NCBI RefSeq assembly: GCF_001189235.2
Contig: NZ_LFIP02000001.1
Location: 372,001-436,000, forward strand
Length of the DNA stretch: 64,000 nt
Direction of reading: 5' to 3'
Source: Bradyrhizobium embrapense
Lineage (GTDB): Bacteria > Pseudomonadota > Alphaproteobacteria > Rhizobiales > Xanthobacteraceae
This document shows, piece after piece, positions 26,572 through 34,899 of this stretch (within the stretch, counting starts at the first letter, position 1; each line of letters starts with the position of its first letter). The position numbers were made by a program, and so were the translations under genes. The notes under the pieces were generated by a model. The model was given only the letters and a program-made list of their open reading frames with translations, did not search any database and had not been told where the DNA came from.

Positions 26572-27145
26572 CGAGCGTCTCCTGCCGGATTCAACAGGAT
26601 CGGACCTTCTCGCCGGCCTGCTGAAGCGTTTTCGCTAAAGCCATGACGCGCGATGCGCCCCGATTATTCCGCGCCCACACAGCGAATTTGCGCGTTCTGC
26701 GGCTCGGTTCGACACATTCGATTGATCGGAGCGTGAGCGCCGGGACCTAAGGTTCGAGCGGCCGCACTCCGCTGTCGTCCCGGCGAAGGCCGGCGCGTTG
26801 GCAATCGCCTCGGCACGCCATCAGCCTCATCAAGGATATCGAGGCGCTTCGTGGAGATGTCGCTTCCGACGTAACGAAGAGCTATGATCACGGTGCCTGT
26901 CCCGGTGAGGCGAGGTCTGTTGGCGCAGCCTCGTGCACCTTGTTGCGCGACATGGGAACGACGAGTCCCGTTCGCAACGCCGGCTGCGGCGTATGGGTTC
27001 CGGCCTTCGCCGGGACGACGAATGGAGATAGATCCGCGCTCCAACTCCATGGCCGTCATTGCCGCGATACCGATCCGCCGTTGAACTCGCGGCGACTCGC
27101 GGGTTACGCTGCCGCCAATCGCGCCCTCTCGCTGGAAGGACCACC
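26572..27145. other. Intergenic stretch with an inverted repeat pair (family C)
   Basis: No gene is supported in these 574 bases. It holds two inverted copies of a short repeat: GTCGTCCCGGCGAAGGCCGG at 26774-26793 and its near complement CCGGCCTTCGCCGGGACGAC at 27000-27019. Frames through it have no ribosome sites. The promoter of the following 57-codon gene must lie at its right end. Confidence 0.6.
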
Positions 27146-27319
27146 ATGAACGGCAATCGATATTATGGCGTACGCGTCGAAGGTGCGAAATACGGCGTGG
27201 GATTCGGCTCGGCGCTGGCGATCGCGATCTCCTACACCAAGAACCATTCGATCCTGTGGGCGATCATCCACGGTATCCTGGGCTGGCTCTACGTGATCTA
27301 CGCGGCGCTGTTCGGGTGA
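27146..27319 (+). CDS. Small conserved membrane protein, 57 residues
   Basis: A short protein beginning MNGNRYYGVRVEGAKYGVGF and then two hydrophobic stretches (SALAIAISY, and WAIIHGILGWLYVIYAALF), so one or two helices span the membrane. GGAAGG lies six bases before ATG 27146. It ends 10 bases before pdxY and is probably read together with it. Function unknown. Confidence 0.75.
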   Translation: MNGNRYYGVRVEGAKYGVGFGSALAIAISYTKNHSILWAIIHGILGWLYVIYAALFG

Positions 27320-27329
27320 TGCGAACAAG

Positions 27330-28202
27330 ATGACCGTCATCTCGATCCAGTCACAGGTCGCCTGGGGCCATGTCGGCAACAGCGCGGCCGCCTTTCCGAT
27401 CCAGCTGCACGGCATTGACGTCGTCGCGGTGCCGACCACGCTGCTCAGCAACCGGCCGGGCTATCCGACGATCCGCGGCCGCGTGCTCGACGTCCAGCTG
27501 GTCGCCGACCTCTTGCGCGGCATCGAGGAGCGCGGCGCGGTCGAAAGCGCCCGCATAATCCTGTCGGGCTATCTCGGCTCGGCCGACATCGCGATCGAGG
27601 TCGCCGACTTCGCCGCCCGCGCGAAAGCGGAGAACCCCACCCTGCTCTATTGCTGCGATCCCGTGCTCGGCGACCGCGACCGCGGCATGTTCGTGCGAGC
27701 CGATATCCCGCCGCTGGTGCGCGACCAGCTTTGTCCACTGGCCGACATCATCACGCCCAACCATTTCGAGTTCGAATTCCTCTGCGGCGCACGCGTGGCG
27801 ACGATCGATGACGTCATCGCGCAAGCGAGCGCGCTGACGGCGCGGGGCCCTGCGACCGTCGTCATCACCAGCGCCGAGCTTGCCGGCACGCCCGACGGCG
27901 AAATCGAGACGCTGGCGATCGAGCGCACCCAATCGGGCAAGATTTGCGCCTGGCGCGTGCGTACCCCGCGCGTGCCGATCAGCCCGTCCGGCACCGGCGA
28001 CCTGTTCGCCGCGCTGTTCATCGCCGGCCGCGCGCGTGGCCTGGCGACGCCGGAGGCGCTCAGCCACGCCGCCTCCGGCATCCACGGCGTGCTGGTGCGC
28101 ACCGCGGAGCACGGGACCGAGGAAATGCGCATTGTCGAGAGCGCCAATGTGATGCTTGATCCGAAGCCGCGCTTCGCGGCGGTCGCCATCCCCGCATCCT
28201 GA
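27330..28202 (+). CDS. pdxY: Pyridoxal kinase
   Basis: A 290-residue ribokinase-family enzyme that phosphorylates pyridoxal in the vitamin B6 salvage route. It opens with ISIQSQVAWGHVGNSAA, the PdxY/PdxK substrate-binding N-terminus, and has CDPVLGD (metal/ATP site), TPNHFEFE and the catalytic SGTGDLF (Asp224) with the anion hole. Length fits PdxY. It leads a compact cluster with a LysE-family exporter 17 bases downstream and csaA overlapping that, all on the plus strand. Whether the neighbours share a pathway is not clear. Confidence 0.93.
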   Translation: MTVISIQSQVAWGHVGNSAAAFPIQLHGIDVVAVPTTLLSNRPGYPTIRGRVLDVQLVADLLRGIEERGAVESARIILSGYLGSADIAIEVADFAARAKAENPTLLYCCDPVLGDRDRGMFVRADIPPLVRDQLCPLADIITPNHFEFEFLCGARVATIDDVIAQASALTARGPATVVITSAELAGTPDGEIETLAIERTQSGKICAWRVRTPRVPISPSGTGDLFAALFIAGRARGLATPEALSHAASGIHGVLVRTAEHGTEEMRIVESANVMLDPKPRFAAVAIPAS

Positions 28203-28219
28203 CATCCGGGACATTACTC

Positions 28220-28846
28220 ATGATCGACATCACCACCCTCCTCACCTACGCCGCTGTCGTGCTCGGCCTGTTCCTGATCCCTGGGCCGGCCGTGCTGCTT
28301 GTGCTCGCGCGATCGATCACCGGCGGACCACGCGTCGGCGTCGCGACCGGGTTCGGCATCGCGCTCGGAGACCTCGTCCACACCGCGATGGCGACGTTCG
28401 GTCTGTCGGCCGTGCTGATGACCTCGGCGCTGGCGTTCTCGATCGTCAAATATGCCGGCGTGATCTACCTGATCGTGCTCGGCGTGCGCGCCTTGTTCGA
28501 GAAAAACCACGACCTGCATCTGCCGACGGCACAGCCGGTCGATCCGCGGCGTGCGTTCCGGCAGGCGATCTGGGCGGAAATGCTCAACCCGAAGACCGCG
28601 CTGTTCTTCCTCGCCTTCCTGCCGCAGTTCGTGCATCCCGGCCACGGCTCGGCCGTGGCGCAGTTCGCGACCCTCGGCCTGATGTTCGTCGCGATGAGCG
28701 CGGCCTACACCTCGCTGCTCGCGCTCGCCGCCGGCCAGATCAGCCCGTGGATCCGGCAGCATCGCCGCATAGGCCAGTGGCAGGGCCGCGTGGTCGGCAC
28801 CATCTACATCGCGCTCGGCATCCGCCTCGCGTTTCAGGAGCGCTGA
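28220..28846 (+). CDS. LysE/RhtB-family translocator
   Basis: A 208-residue inner-membrane exporter with about six helices. The family N-terminus is LGLFLIPGPAVLLVLARS and the usual GxxxGxxxGD is seen as GVATGFGIALGDLVH. RhtB/LysE members export amino acids such as homoserine or lysine, or small signals; the substrate is unknown here. Its TGA overlaps the ATG of csaA (TGATG), so translation is probably coupled. It follows pdxY by 17 bases. Confidence 0.9.
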   Translation: MIDITTLLTYAAVVLGLFLIPGPAVLLVLARSITGGPRVGVATGFGIALGDLVHTAMATFGLSAVLMTSALAFSIVKYAGVIYLIVLGVRALFEKNHDLHLPTAQPVDPRRAFRQAIWAEMLNPKTALFFLAFLPQFVHPGHGSAVAQFATLGLMFVAMSAAYTSLLALAAGQISPWIRQHRRIGQWQGRVVGTIYIALGIRLAFQER

Positions 28847-29190
28847 TGTCGCCGCTCAAGCCACAAGCCAGCTACGACGACTTCGCCCGCCTCGACATCA
28901 GGATCGGCAAGGTGCTCGAGGTGCAGCCGTTTCCACGCGCCCGCAATCCCTCCTACAAGGTCGGCGTCGATGTCGGCGCCGGGCGGATCATGTGGTCGAG
29001 CGCGCAGATCACGAATTATGAGGCGGCGGCGCTCGTCGGCTCGCTGGTGGTGTGCATCTGCAATCTCGGGCCGAAGAACATCGCCGGCTTCACCTCTGAA
29101 CTGCTGATCCTGGGCGCGAAGAGCGCCGGCGGCCAGGTGATCGTGCTCGGCCCGCGGAGCGAGGTGGCAGTCGGCGAGCCGATCTACTGA
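28846..29190 (+). CDS. csaA: tRNA-binding protein CsaA
   Basis: A 114-residue single tRNA-binding (OB-fold) domain. Family marks are FARLDIRIGKVLEVQPFPRARNPSYK, then IMWSSAQITNY and the C-terminal GGQVIVLGPRSEVAVGEPIY. CsaA was first described in Bacillus as a chaperone-like secretion factor and binds tRNA as a dimer. The ATG at 28846 overlaps the stop of the LysE gene. The longer open frame upstream is out-of-frame lysE sequence and is discarded. Confidence 0.92.
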   Translation: MSPLKPQASYDDFARLDIRIGKVLEVQPFPRARNPSYKVGVDVGAGRIMWSSAQITNYEAAALVGSLVVCICNLGPKNIAGFTSELLILGAKSAGGQVIVLGPRSEVAVGEPIY

Positions 29191-29329
29191 CTTCGCCCCG
29201 ATCACGGCCGCGTGATTCAAATCCTCTGGATTCCCCGTAGTTTACCGATGGGGGATCACCCGGATTCTAACTGCCCGCGCGCGCTGCTATGCCAGCACAC
29301 GAGAATCGCTTCGGCATGGGAATCGGAAG

Positions 29330-29560
29330 ATGTCTGCAGTTTACTTTCACTGCTCCGACGACAAGCACGTCATCATGGATCGTATCGGCGCCGCGATGGA
29401 TTTTTCGGAGGTGCGGGTGCACGCGGAGCAGCTGGCGCGCAGCTTTGTCATGACACCGAGTGTGGAAGACTGGCGCAACTGGGCGGTCCACGTCACCGAC
29501 GATATCGGTACCGAGATCTTCGAGCTGCCGTTCACCGCCATCCTCGGCGAATTGCACTGA
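29330..29560 (+). CDS. DUF6894-like small protein, 76 residues
   Basis: A small soluble protein beginning MSAVYFHCSDDKHVIMD, with the layout of rhizobial DUF6894 proteins: a short Y/F strand, an acidic loop, a helix with AEQLARSF, and a strand pair ending WAVHVTDDIGTEIFELPF. CGGAAG lies directly upstream of the ATG. Another member of this type lies at 30067. Function unknown. Confidence 0.7.
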   Translation: MSAVYFHCSDDKHVIMDRIGAAMDFSEVRVHAEQLARSFVMTPSVEDWRNWAVHVTDDIGTEIFELPFTAILGELH

Positions 29561-29568
29561 GGCGTGCC

Positions 29569-29742
29569 ATGAATCCGATGGAACTCGCCCTGCAGCCCTT
29601 GCGGCGGCGCGTCGCCCGCCTCGTTGCGCGCTGCGTCGCGCTGATCGAGGGTGTCGTCAACCCCTATCGCCCCGAACTGTACTACATGCGCGGGCCGGGT
29701 CCGAAATGCCGCGCCAGGCGTCAGGCGATCCTGCGCGACTAG
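29569..29742 (+). CDS. Small basic hypothetical protein, 57 residues
   Basis: A short arginine-rich chain (MNPMELALQPLRRRVARL...) with a helical N-terminus and a C-terminal YYMRGPGPKCRARRQAIL. It begins eight bases after the preceding 76-codon gene, so it may be co-transcribed. No clear ribosome site and no family match. A hairpin lies 20 bases after its stop, which supports a transcription unit ending here. Confidence 0.45.
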   Translation: MNPMELALQPLRRRVARLVARCVALIEGVVNPYRPELYYMRGPGPKCRARRQAILRD

Positions 29743-30066
29743 TCCAAGGGCTTGAGCGACGAGAAAAGGCCGATGGGCGTTACGCCACCGGCCTTCTCCT
29801 GCGAGTGCCGGTTCCCGGAGTCCGGTTCCGCCGCAATTCCACTTGCTCCCAAGCTTGCGACGACAGTTTTAATCAAATCTTAACGGCATGGCGGTGAGCT
29901 GGGTGGCAGAACTCCTTCGCCGTGCAGCGCAGCTTCATCGTTCATCGTGCCTGATACGCTGCACATCGTTTTTGCGCCGATCGCTCGACGATTGTGCGCG
30001 ATGCATCTTAGGGAATGCACGACTCAGTGTTACCCTGTGATGCAAACCGAAACGGAGAACTTCGGA
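29743..30066. other. Intergenic stretch with a hairpin
   Basis: Holds the hairpin at 29761-29798 and about 260 bases without a recognised gene. An open frame from 29947 runs into the next gene but its upstream codons have no support. Confidence 0.4.
29761..29798 (+). terminator. Hairpin, possible terminator
   Basis: Stem GAGAAAAGGCCG / CGGCCTTCTC with an internal smaller stem GGGCGTTACGCC. No T-run, so factor-independent termination is uncertain. Confidence 0.4.
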
Positions 30067-30303
30067 ATGCCGTACTACACCTTCGATCTCGTGGTGGGGG
30101 ACGAGTTCCGCAATCAAGGAACGATCATCCTCGAAAACATCAACCTCGCTTCCGATCGCGCCGATCAGCTCGCCAACGAGCTGTCGCAGGTCAAGCCGGA
30201 GTTGAAGGCGCGCGGCTGCGCCGTGCGCGTCACCGACATCGACCGGCGCGAGCTCTACCGGACGCCGCTCGATCCTGTGCCGCGGTGGCGCAGGGCCGGC
30301 TAG
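30067..30303 (+). CDS. DUF6894-family protein, 78 residues
   Basis: Begins MPYYTFDLVVGDEFRNQGTI, the normal DUF6894 opening (MPxYxFDLxxG), followed by a helix AADQLA-type segment and a strand with AVRVTDIDRRELYR. The start at 30067 follows GGAG at nine bases; the longer frame from 29947 is not supported. Soluble, unknown function; this family is abundant in Bradyrhizobium. Confidence 0.75.
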   Translation: MPYYTFDLVVGDEFRNQGTIILENINLASDRADQLANELSQVKPELKARGCAVRVTDIDRRELYRTPLDPVPRWRRAG

Positions 30304-30431
30304 CAGGGCCGGCTAGCACCGGCAGGCTTCGGAGTCTGTTGACCGCGCCGGTCGGCGCGCGGTCCTGGCCTTGCTGCGCATAGCGGCTGAGGTCGCCGCC
30401 TCAACAAGACCAGTCGGCGGCGCGCGGCCGA

Positions 30432-30953
30432 TCACTTCTTCATGTTCAACCGGCCAATGAAGTCACGTTTGCCGAGCGGCGCGCCCTTGTGGCGGAGGAT
30501 GTCGTAGGCGGTGGTCGAGTGGAAGAAGAAGTTCGGCAGCGAGAACGACATCAGGAATCCCTCGGCCGTGAACGGCATCGACCGGTCGCCGACCCTGAAC
30601 GTCACTTCGCGCCCGACCAGCACATTCACGGCGTCCCGCGTCAGCGCCGACAATTCGCTGTGCGCATCCTTCACCAGCGCCTGCAGCGCGGCGAAGTCCA
30701 AATCGGGCTTGCCGGACGGCGGGACAAACACGCCGTTCCTGGCGGCTTCCATCGCGCCGCGGGAGTGATGGGCGAGCGAGACCACCTGGAAGCGGAACGG
30801 CAACATGTCCGGAAACAACCGGGTCTCGACGATCTCGGCCGGATCGATGCCGTTGTCCTTGAAGTGCGCAAGGCTCTTGTCGAGAAAGCCCGAGACGGCG
30901 CCGAGGATCTGCAGATAGTTGGCAACGGTCGCGTCGTAGAGTGAAAAGGTCAT
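30432..30953 (-). CDS. DUF1993 (DinB-like) protein
   Basis: A 173-residue four-helix protein of the DUF1993 group, related to DinB/YfiT folds. It opens MTFSLYDATVANYLQILGAV, followed by FPDMLPFRFQVVSLAHHSRGA, whose HH could bind a metal, and ends with SLPNFFFHSTTAYDILRHKG. Members are putative metal-dependent thiol-type enzymes with unknown substrate. The start has GGGGGAA upstream. Monocistronic by appearance. Confidence 0.88.
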   Translation of the reverse strand: MTFSLYDATVANYLQILGAVSGFLDKSLAHFKDNGIDPAEIVETRLFPDMLPFRFQVVSLAHHSRGAMEAARNGVFVPPSGKPDLDFAALQALVKDAHSELSALTRDAVNVLVGREVTFRVGDRSMPFTAEGFLMSFSLPNFFFHSTTAYDILRHKGAPLGKRDFIGRLNMKK

Positions 30954-31103
30954 GGCGAATTCCCCCTAACAGAATTTGTCTGCTGCTTGCGGGAACAGAG
31001 TTCCCGGAATTTCCCGAGAAGGCAAGCAGAACAGGGAATTCGCAAGTCGATGAGTCCAGCGCGCCGCGCCGGATCACCCGATCAGGTGTTGCGGCTTCCG
31101 CCG

Positions 31104-31289
31104 TCAGCTCTGGTGCGGCCCGCGCATCATCTTCAGCGCGTCCTCGATATGACGCCAGTCGCGGGCGTCTTCGGTCTCACCCTTGCGCTCGCAGGCCACC
31201 GCGTTCTGCGCGGCCTGGGCGATCGCCTCGGGACCGTGCCTCAGCAGCATCTGCCGCGCGATGGTGTGGATCTGCATCTCGGCTATCAT
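31104..31289 (-). CDS. Small hypothetical protein, 61 residues
   Basis: A short helical protein beginning MIAEMQIHTIARQMLLRHG and containing AQAAQNAVACERKGETEDA and WRHIEDALKMM. No membrane segment. The start has GAGGAGAG six bases upstream, which makes translation likely. Similar small proteins are, from memory, common in Bradyrhizobium; function unknown. Confidence 0.7.
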   Translation of the reverse strand: MIAEMQIHTIARQMLLRHGPEAIAQAAQNAVACERKGETEDARDWRHIEDALKMMRGPHQS

Positions 31290-31448
31290 GACGCTCTCCT
31301 CGGCTGTCGACTGCTGACATCAAAAACCGCCGAAAGCCGTGTCTGGTTCCAGCCGCTCAGCCGGGCACTGCACAATCAGCGGTTCCCACGTGCCGCGGCG
31401 GCGGTTACAGAGAGACGAATTCCGTCGCTGCCCTGACTTGGCTGAGCC

Positions 31449-32177
31449 ATGGCCCAGAACATCTATGACGATCCCACCTTCTTCGCCGGCTACAGCCAGC
31501 TACCGCGGCAGGTTCGCGGGCTGCGCGGGGCGCCCGAATGGCCCGCGATCCGCGCCATGCTGCCCGACATTTCAGGCAAGCGCGTGGTCGATCTCGGCTG
31601 CGGCTTCGGCTGGGTGTCGCGCTGGATGCGCGAGCAAGGCGCCTCGGGCGTGCTCGGCGTCGACCTGTCGCAGAACATGATCGCGCGCGCCACGGCGATG
31701 ACGCAGGATCCGGCCGTCACTTACGAAATCGCCGACCTCGAGACGCTGGAGCTGCCGAAGGCCACCTTCGATCTCGCCTACAGCGCGCTCACCTTCCATT
31801 ACATCAGGGACTTCGATCGGCTGGCGCGCATGCTCTATCGCACGCTGGTCCCGGAGGGACATCTGGTCTTCACCATCGAGCATCCGATCTACATGGCAGC
31901 CGCCCATCCCGACTGGGGACTGGACCAGAACGGCCGCAAGACCTGGCCGGTCAACCGCTACTTCATCGAGGGCGAACGCCGGACGGATTGGTACGTCAAC
32001 GGCGTGCTGAAATATCATCGCACCATCGGCACCACGCTGAACGCGCTGATTGGCGCCGGCTTCACGCTTCGCCATGTCGAGGAATTCTCCCCGACGCGGG
32101 AGCAGATCAAGGCGATGCCGGAACTCGCCGACGAACTGGAGCGACCGATGATGCTGCTGGTGTCGGCGCAGCGCTAG
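31449..32177 (+). CDS. Class I SAM-dependent methyltransferase
   Basis: A 242-residue Rossmann-fold methyltransferase of the Methyltransf_11/25 type. Motif I is VVDLGCGFGWVS (residues 46-57), the acidic SAM ribose ligand lies in GVLGVDLSQNM, and post-motif sequences are FDLAYSALTFHYI and LVPEGHLVFTIEHPIY. The C-terminal half has WPVNRYFIEGERRTDWYVNGV, which is characteristic of a UbiE/BioC-like group of small-molecule methyltransferases. Substrate unknown. Start ATG 31449 is family-like though its ribosome site is weak. Confidence 0.9.
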   Translation: MAQNIYDDPTFFAGYSQLPRQVRGLRGAPEWPAIRAMLPDISGKRVVDLGCGFGWVSRWMREQGASGVLGVDLSQNMIARATAMTQDPAVTYEIADLETLELPKATFDLAYSALTFHYIRDFDRLARMLYRTLVPEGHLVFTIEHPIYMAAAHPDWGLDQNGRKTWPVNRYFIEGERRTDWYVNGVLKYHRTIGTTLNALIGAGFTLRHVEEFSPTREQIKAMPELADELERPMMLLVSAQR

Positions 32178-32179
32178 CA

Positions 32180-32386
32180 CTATGCCGCGAGCAGCTTGTC
32201 GAATTCCTCCGGCGGGTATGATTTTCCGTCCTTGTCGGTGATCACCACCTGCCATCCCTCGCTCGCCCAGACCTTGGCCTTGGCGATGATGATGAAGGTG
32301 CTCTCCCGCTCGATCCTGACCGTTTCGTTCTCGCGTTCTGCGATCATCTTGTAGGCCAACGCTTGTCCCTCGCCGACGTCATCCAT
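32180..32386 (-). CDS. Small hypothetical protein, 68 residues
   Basis: Begins MDDVGEGQALAYKMIAERE and ends DKDGKSYPPEEFDKLLAA; the middle has an alternating strand-like VRIERESTFIIIAKAKVW. No signal peptide. The open frame extends 16 codons further to 32434 but the chosen ATG starts the sensible chain. It is convergent with the methyltransferase gene, two bases apart. Function unknown; similar short proteins occur in rhizobia as far as I recall. Confidence 0.65.
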   Translation of the reverse strand: MDDVGEGQALAYKMIAERENETVRIERESTFIIIAKAKVWASEGWQVVITDKDGKSYPPEEFDKLLAA

Positions 32387-32763
32387 TCGGCGGTGTGTTG
32401 GCAGCGGCGTTGGGCCGCAATTCGCCGGCAGCATGACAATTTGATGGAAGCACAGGCGCCGGATAGCGCACAGCGCAACGTACGGTCGCGGCTAGCTCAA
32501 CTTACCCATCAAGGTCGGCATATCGAGCGCGTGCTTGGCGCACTCGGCGCGCAAAGAAGAAAACCCGCCTCGGTGGGACGCCAAGGCGGGGCAGAAGTTC
32601 ATTGGGTAGAAATCCACGCGCCTTGAAAAGGCGAGCGCGAGGAAGTAGCGGCGACAATTCTATTTGCGGCTAGCGTTCGGACAACAGGATTAAAGCGCGC
32701 GCAGAGCCGGGACTTTTTCCCGATCCACCCGGCAAAATTCCCGAACCCGGCTTGCGGCGCGGC
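32387..32763. other. Intergenic stretch between the small gene and rlpA
   Basis: Contains the terminator-like hairpin at 32553-32591 for rlpA. Apart from that I see no gene, repeat or clear promoter. Confidence 0.45.
32553..32591 (-). terminator. Rho-independent terminator for the rlpA transcript
   Basis: On the minus strand CCCGCCTTGG pairs with CCGAGGCGGG and is followed by TTTTCTTCTT. It lies about 170 bases after the rlpA stop. Confidence 0.65.
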
Positions 32764-33345
32764 TCACTGCACCACGTCGAGCCTGACATTCGCGACGCCC
32801 TTGCCGATCATGCCGAGCGACTGTGCGGCAGAATACGAGACATCGACGATGCGCCCGGGAACGTAAGGCCCGCGGTCATTGACACGCACCGTGACCGAGC
32901 GACCGGTCTTGACGTCGGTGACGCGCAGCTTGGTGCCGAACGGCAGTGTCGGATGCGCGGCGGTCAGTTCGTGCGCGTTGAATTTCTCGCCGCTCGCGGT
33001 CTCCTGCTCGTCGCTGTAGAAGCTCGCGACGCCCTGCGATGCAATCCTGGTGCTGCCGCTTTTGCGTGCGGCGTAAGGCGTGTGCTTGCGCGCGGTTGCG
33101 ACATGTGCGCGCGGCGCCGATGACGCAGCCCGGACCGGCTCGGCCGATGCCGACCGGCTCGCGAGCGCCTGCGAACGCTGGCTGACGACCGAGGACTGCG
33201 CACAGGCAGCAAGTGACGCAGCGCCGATCACGACGGCGAACAGCCGCAACGGCTTTGGGGCATGCGAAAACAGGATCGGAGGCGCAGCGCCGCGCGCGCT
33301 GCGGTTGACGCCGACGTAAGAGATGACTGCATCGTCGCGTGACAT
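32764..33345 (-). CDS. rlpA: RlpA-like septal ring lytic transglycosylase, lipoprotein
   Basis: A 193-residue outer-membrane lipoprotein. The signal peptide is unusually placed (residues 30-48, after a 29-residue polar start) with lipobox LAAC and Cys48. The C-terminal double-psi barrel is seen as GVASFYSDEQETASGEKFN, then LTAAHPTLPFGTKLRVTD and VRVNDRGPYVPGRIVDVS. RlpA cuts naked glycan strands during division. No SPOR domain is present, unlike in gamma-proteobacterial RlpA. GGGGGT precedes ATG 33345; a start nearer to the hydrophobic core is possible. Confidence 0.88.
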   Translation of the reverse strand: MSRDDAVISYVGVNRSARGAAPPILFSHAPKPLRLFAVVIGAASLAACAQSSVVSQRSQALASRSASAEPVRAASSAPRAHVATARKHTPYAARKSGSTRIASQGVASFYSDEQETASGEKFNAHELTAAHPTLPFGTKLRVTDVKTGRSVTVRVNDRGPYVPGRIVDVSYSAAQSLGMIGKGVANVRLDVVQ

Positions 33346-33736
33346 GTTGCACCCCCAACTTGCGCCCCCAGCCCAAGCCGAAAATCCAACACCCGCATCG
33401 CCGAATCCAATCGGGGCGGAACGGAGGCGGAGCGCGGCCAGACGCACCACAGACAGCCCGATTTCCCCTCCGGTGTGGTGGATGCGCCACACAACCGTGG
33501 AGATTCACCCGGCAATGCGATCCCCGAGCATCCCCGGGCGCGCCGGTCGGCGCCCGCTCCCTCGGCTCCCGGTTTTGTTCCCGAAACTCCCCAACCTCTC
33601 CACCCTCTCGCCTTGCTTTGGTCAAACCGGACTGGAGTCGTGGGGACAGGGCCAGGGGTGGACCAGAGGGTCAATACAGAGCTCAAATTGCCGGCCGCCC
33701 ATTTGCGGTTGACCTTGGACTGAAACGGGGACCGCC
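33346..33736. other. Divergent intergenic stretch between rlpA and the Ala/Pro-rich gene
   Basis: About 390 bases. A GTGTGG / CCACAC inverted repeat is seen near 33474. No gene is supported, and I see no clear promoter hexamers. Confidence 0.4.
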
Positions 33737-34816
33737 ATGCAATCGACACTGAAAGACGCAGATCCGCACGACATTTTCGCGATCGAACCTAGCTTCGCAC
33801 CGGCACGCCCGGACAGCGCCACTGCGCCGGCACCTGCCGGCAAGGCAGGGCCGCGCGAGCCATGGTTCGGCCCGAGCCTCGCGCCCTCTGCCGCGCCACA
33901 GGTCGCGCCCGCCGCCACGATCGCCTCGGTGCCACCGGTGACGCCGATACCAGTGTCGGCGCCGCCGGCCACGCCGGAATACAGCACTGCGAGCCATGAC
34001 GGCAGGCTGGACGACATCAGGCTGGAGCGCGCGCCGCGTCCGACCAGCAAATGGGCGATCCGCGCCTTCTGGTTCATGTTCGCGATCGTCGGCGCCATGG
34101 GCACCGCGGCGTGGCAACACTACGGGCATCGCGTCAAGCAAATGGTGGCGGAGTACGTGCCGCAGGTCGAGGCGCTGACGTCGCTGCTGCCGGGCAAGGC
34201 TACTCCCGCTGCCGATCAGGCGAGCCCGCCCGTGCAGGCGGCTGCCGCGGATCAGCCGGCTGAGGCTGCTCCGGCGGCTCCGCCGCAGGACGTCGCCACA
34301 GCCGCGCCCGCTCCTGCTGCTGCACCCGCTGCCGCAGCGGCGCCGGTTGCAGCTGCCGCCCCGGCCGCAGCAGCCGCAACCGCACCTGACCAAACGCAAT
34401 TGCTGCAGTCGATGGCGCGCGATCTCGCGTCGATGGGACAGCAGATCGAGCAGCTCAAGACCAGCATCGATCAGCTAAAGGCGAGCCAGGATCAGTTGAC
34501 GCAGCGGGTCGCACGGACCACCGAGACGAGGGCCGTCGAACCGCGGCCGGTTGCGCCGCGCCCGCGCGCCGCGATCGCACCGCCGCCTGCGGCGCCACGG
34601 GCGGCTGCCGCTCCACCGCCGGTGCGCCGGTCGTACCCGCCGGCACAGGCCTACATCCCGCCGCCGCCGGCTGCATCATCAGCGGCCCCGCTGCCGGCGC
34701 CAGTCGCGGCCGCGCCGCAGACGGTAGCACCGCGGCCGGTTCAGCCGCAGCAGTCCTCTGTTGTCGATGCCGATGATGACGGCCCCGTGGTTCGACCGCC
34801 GATGCCGCTGCGCTGA
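33737..34816 (+). CDS. Alanine/proline-rich bitopic membrane protein, 359 residues
   Basis: No enzyme domain. Residues 1-105 are a disordered Ala/Pro-rich cytoplasmic part with the short acidic opening LKDADPHDIFAIEPSF. One helix lies at about 113-130 (AFWFMFAIVGAMGTAAW). Residues 150-215 are a long Ala/Pro linker. Residues 218-255 form a coiled-coil (MARDLASMGQQIEQLKTSID then QLKASQDQLTQRV). The rest is a Pro/Ala tail ending VVRPPMPLR. Such a layout suggests a periplasm-spanning or scaffold protein. Start has GGGGACC upstream. Unknown function. Confidence 0.8.
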   Translation: MQSTLKDADPHDIFAIEPSFAPARPDSATAPAPAGKAGPREPWFGPSLAPSAAPQVAPAATIASVPPVTPIPVSAPPATPEYSTASHDGRLDDIRLERAPRPTSKWAIRAFWFMFAIVGAMGTAAWQHYGHRVKQMVAEYVPQVEALTSLLPGKATPAADQASPPVQAAAADQPAEAAPAAPPQDVATAAPAPAAAPAAAAAPVAAAAPAAAAATAPDQTQLLQSMARDLASMGQQIEQLKTSIDQLKASQDQLTQRVARTTETRAVEPRPVAPRPRAAIAPPPAAPRAAAAPPPVRRSYPPAQAYIPPPPAASSAAPLPAPVAAAPQTVAPRPVQPQQSSVVDADDDGPVVRPPMPLR

Positions 34817-34845
34817 CGACCAGCTGACGGACGGGTGAAAGAAAA

Positions 34846-34884
34846 GGGGCGCCGATCGCGATGACACGCGATCGGCGCCCCTAC
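34846..34884 (-). terminator. Strong hairpin terminator
   Basis: A perfect 15-base stem GGGGCGCCGATCGCG with a 6-base loop. On the minus strand it is followed by TTTTCTTTC, so it terminates the L,D-transpeptidase gene; it may also serve the plus-strand gene. Confidence 0.85.
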
Positions 34885-34899
34885 ATCTCTATAGGCGAA

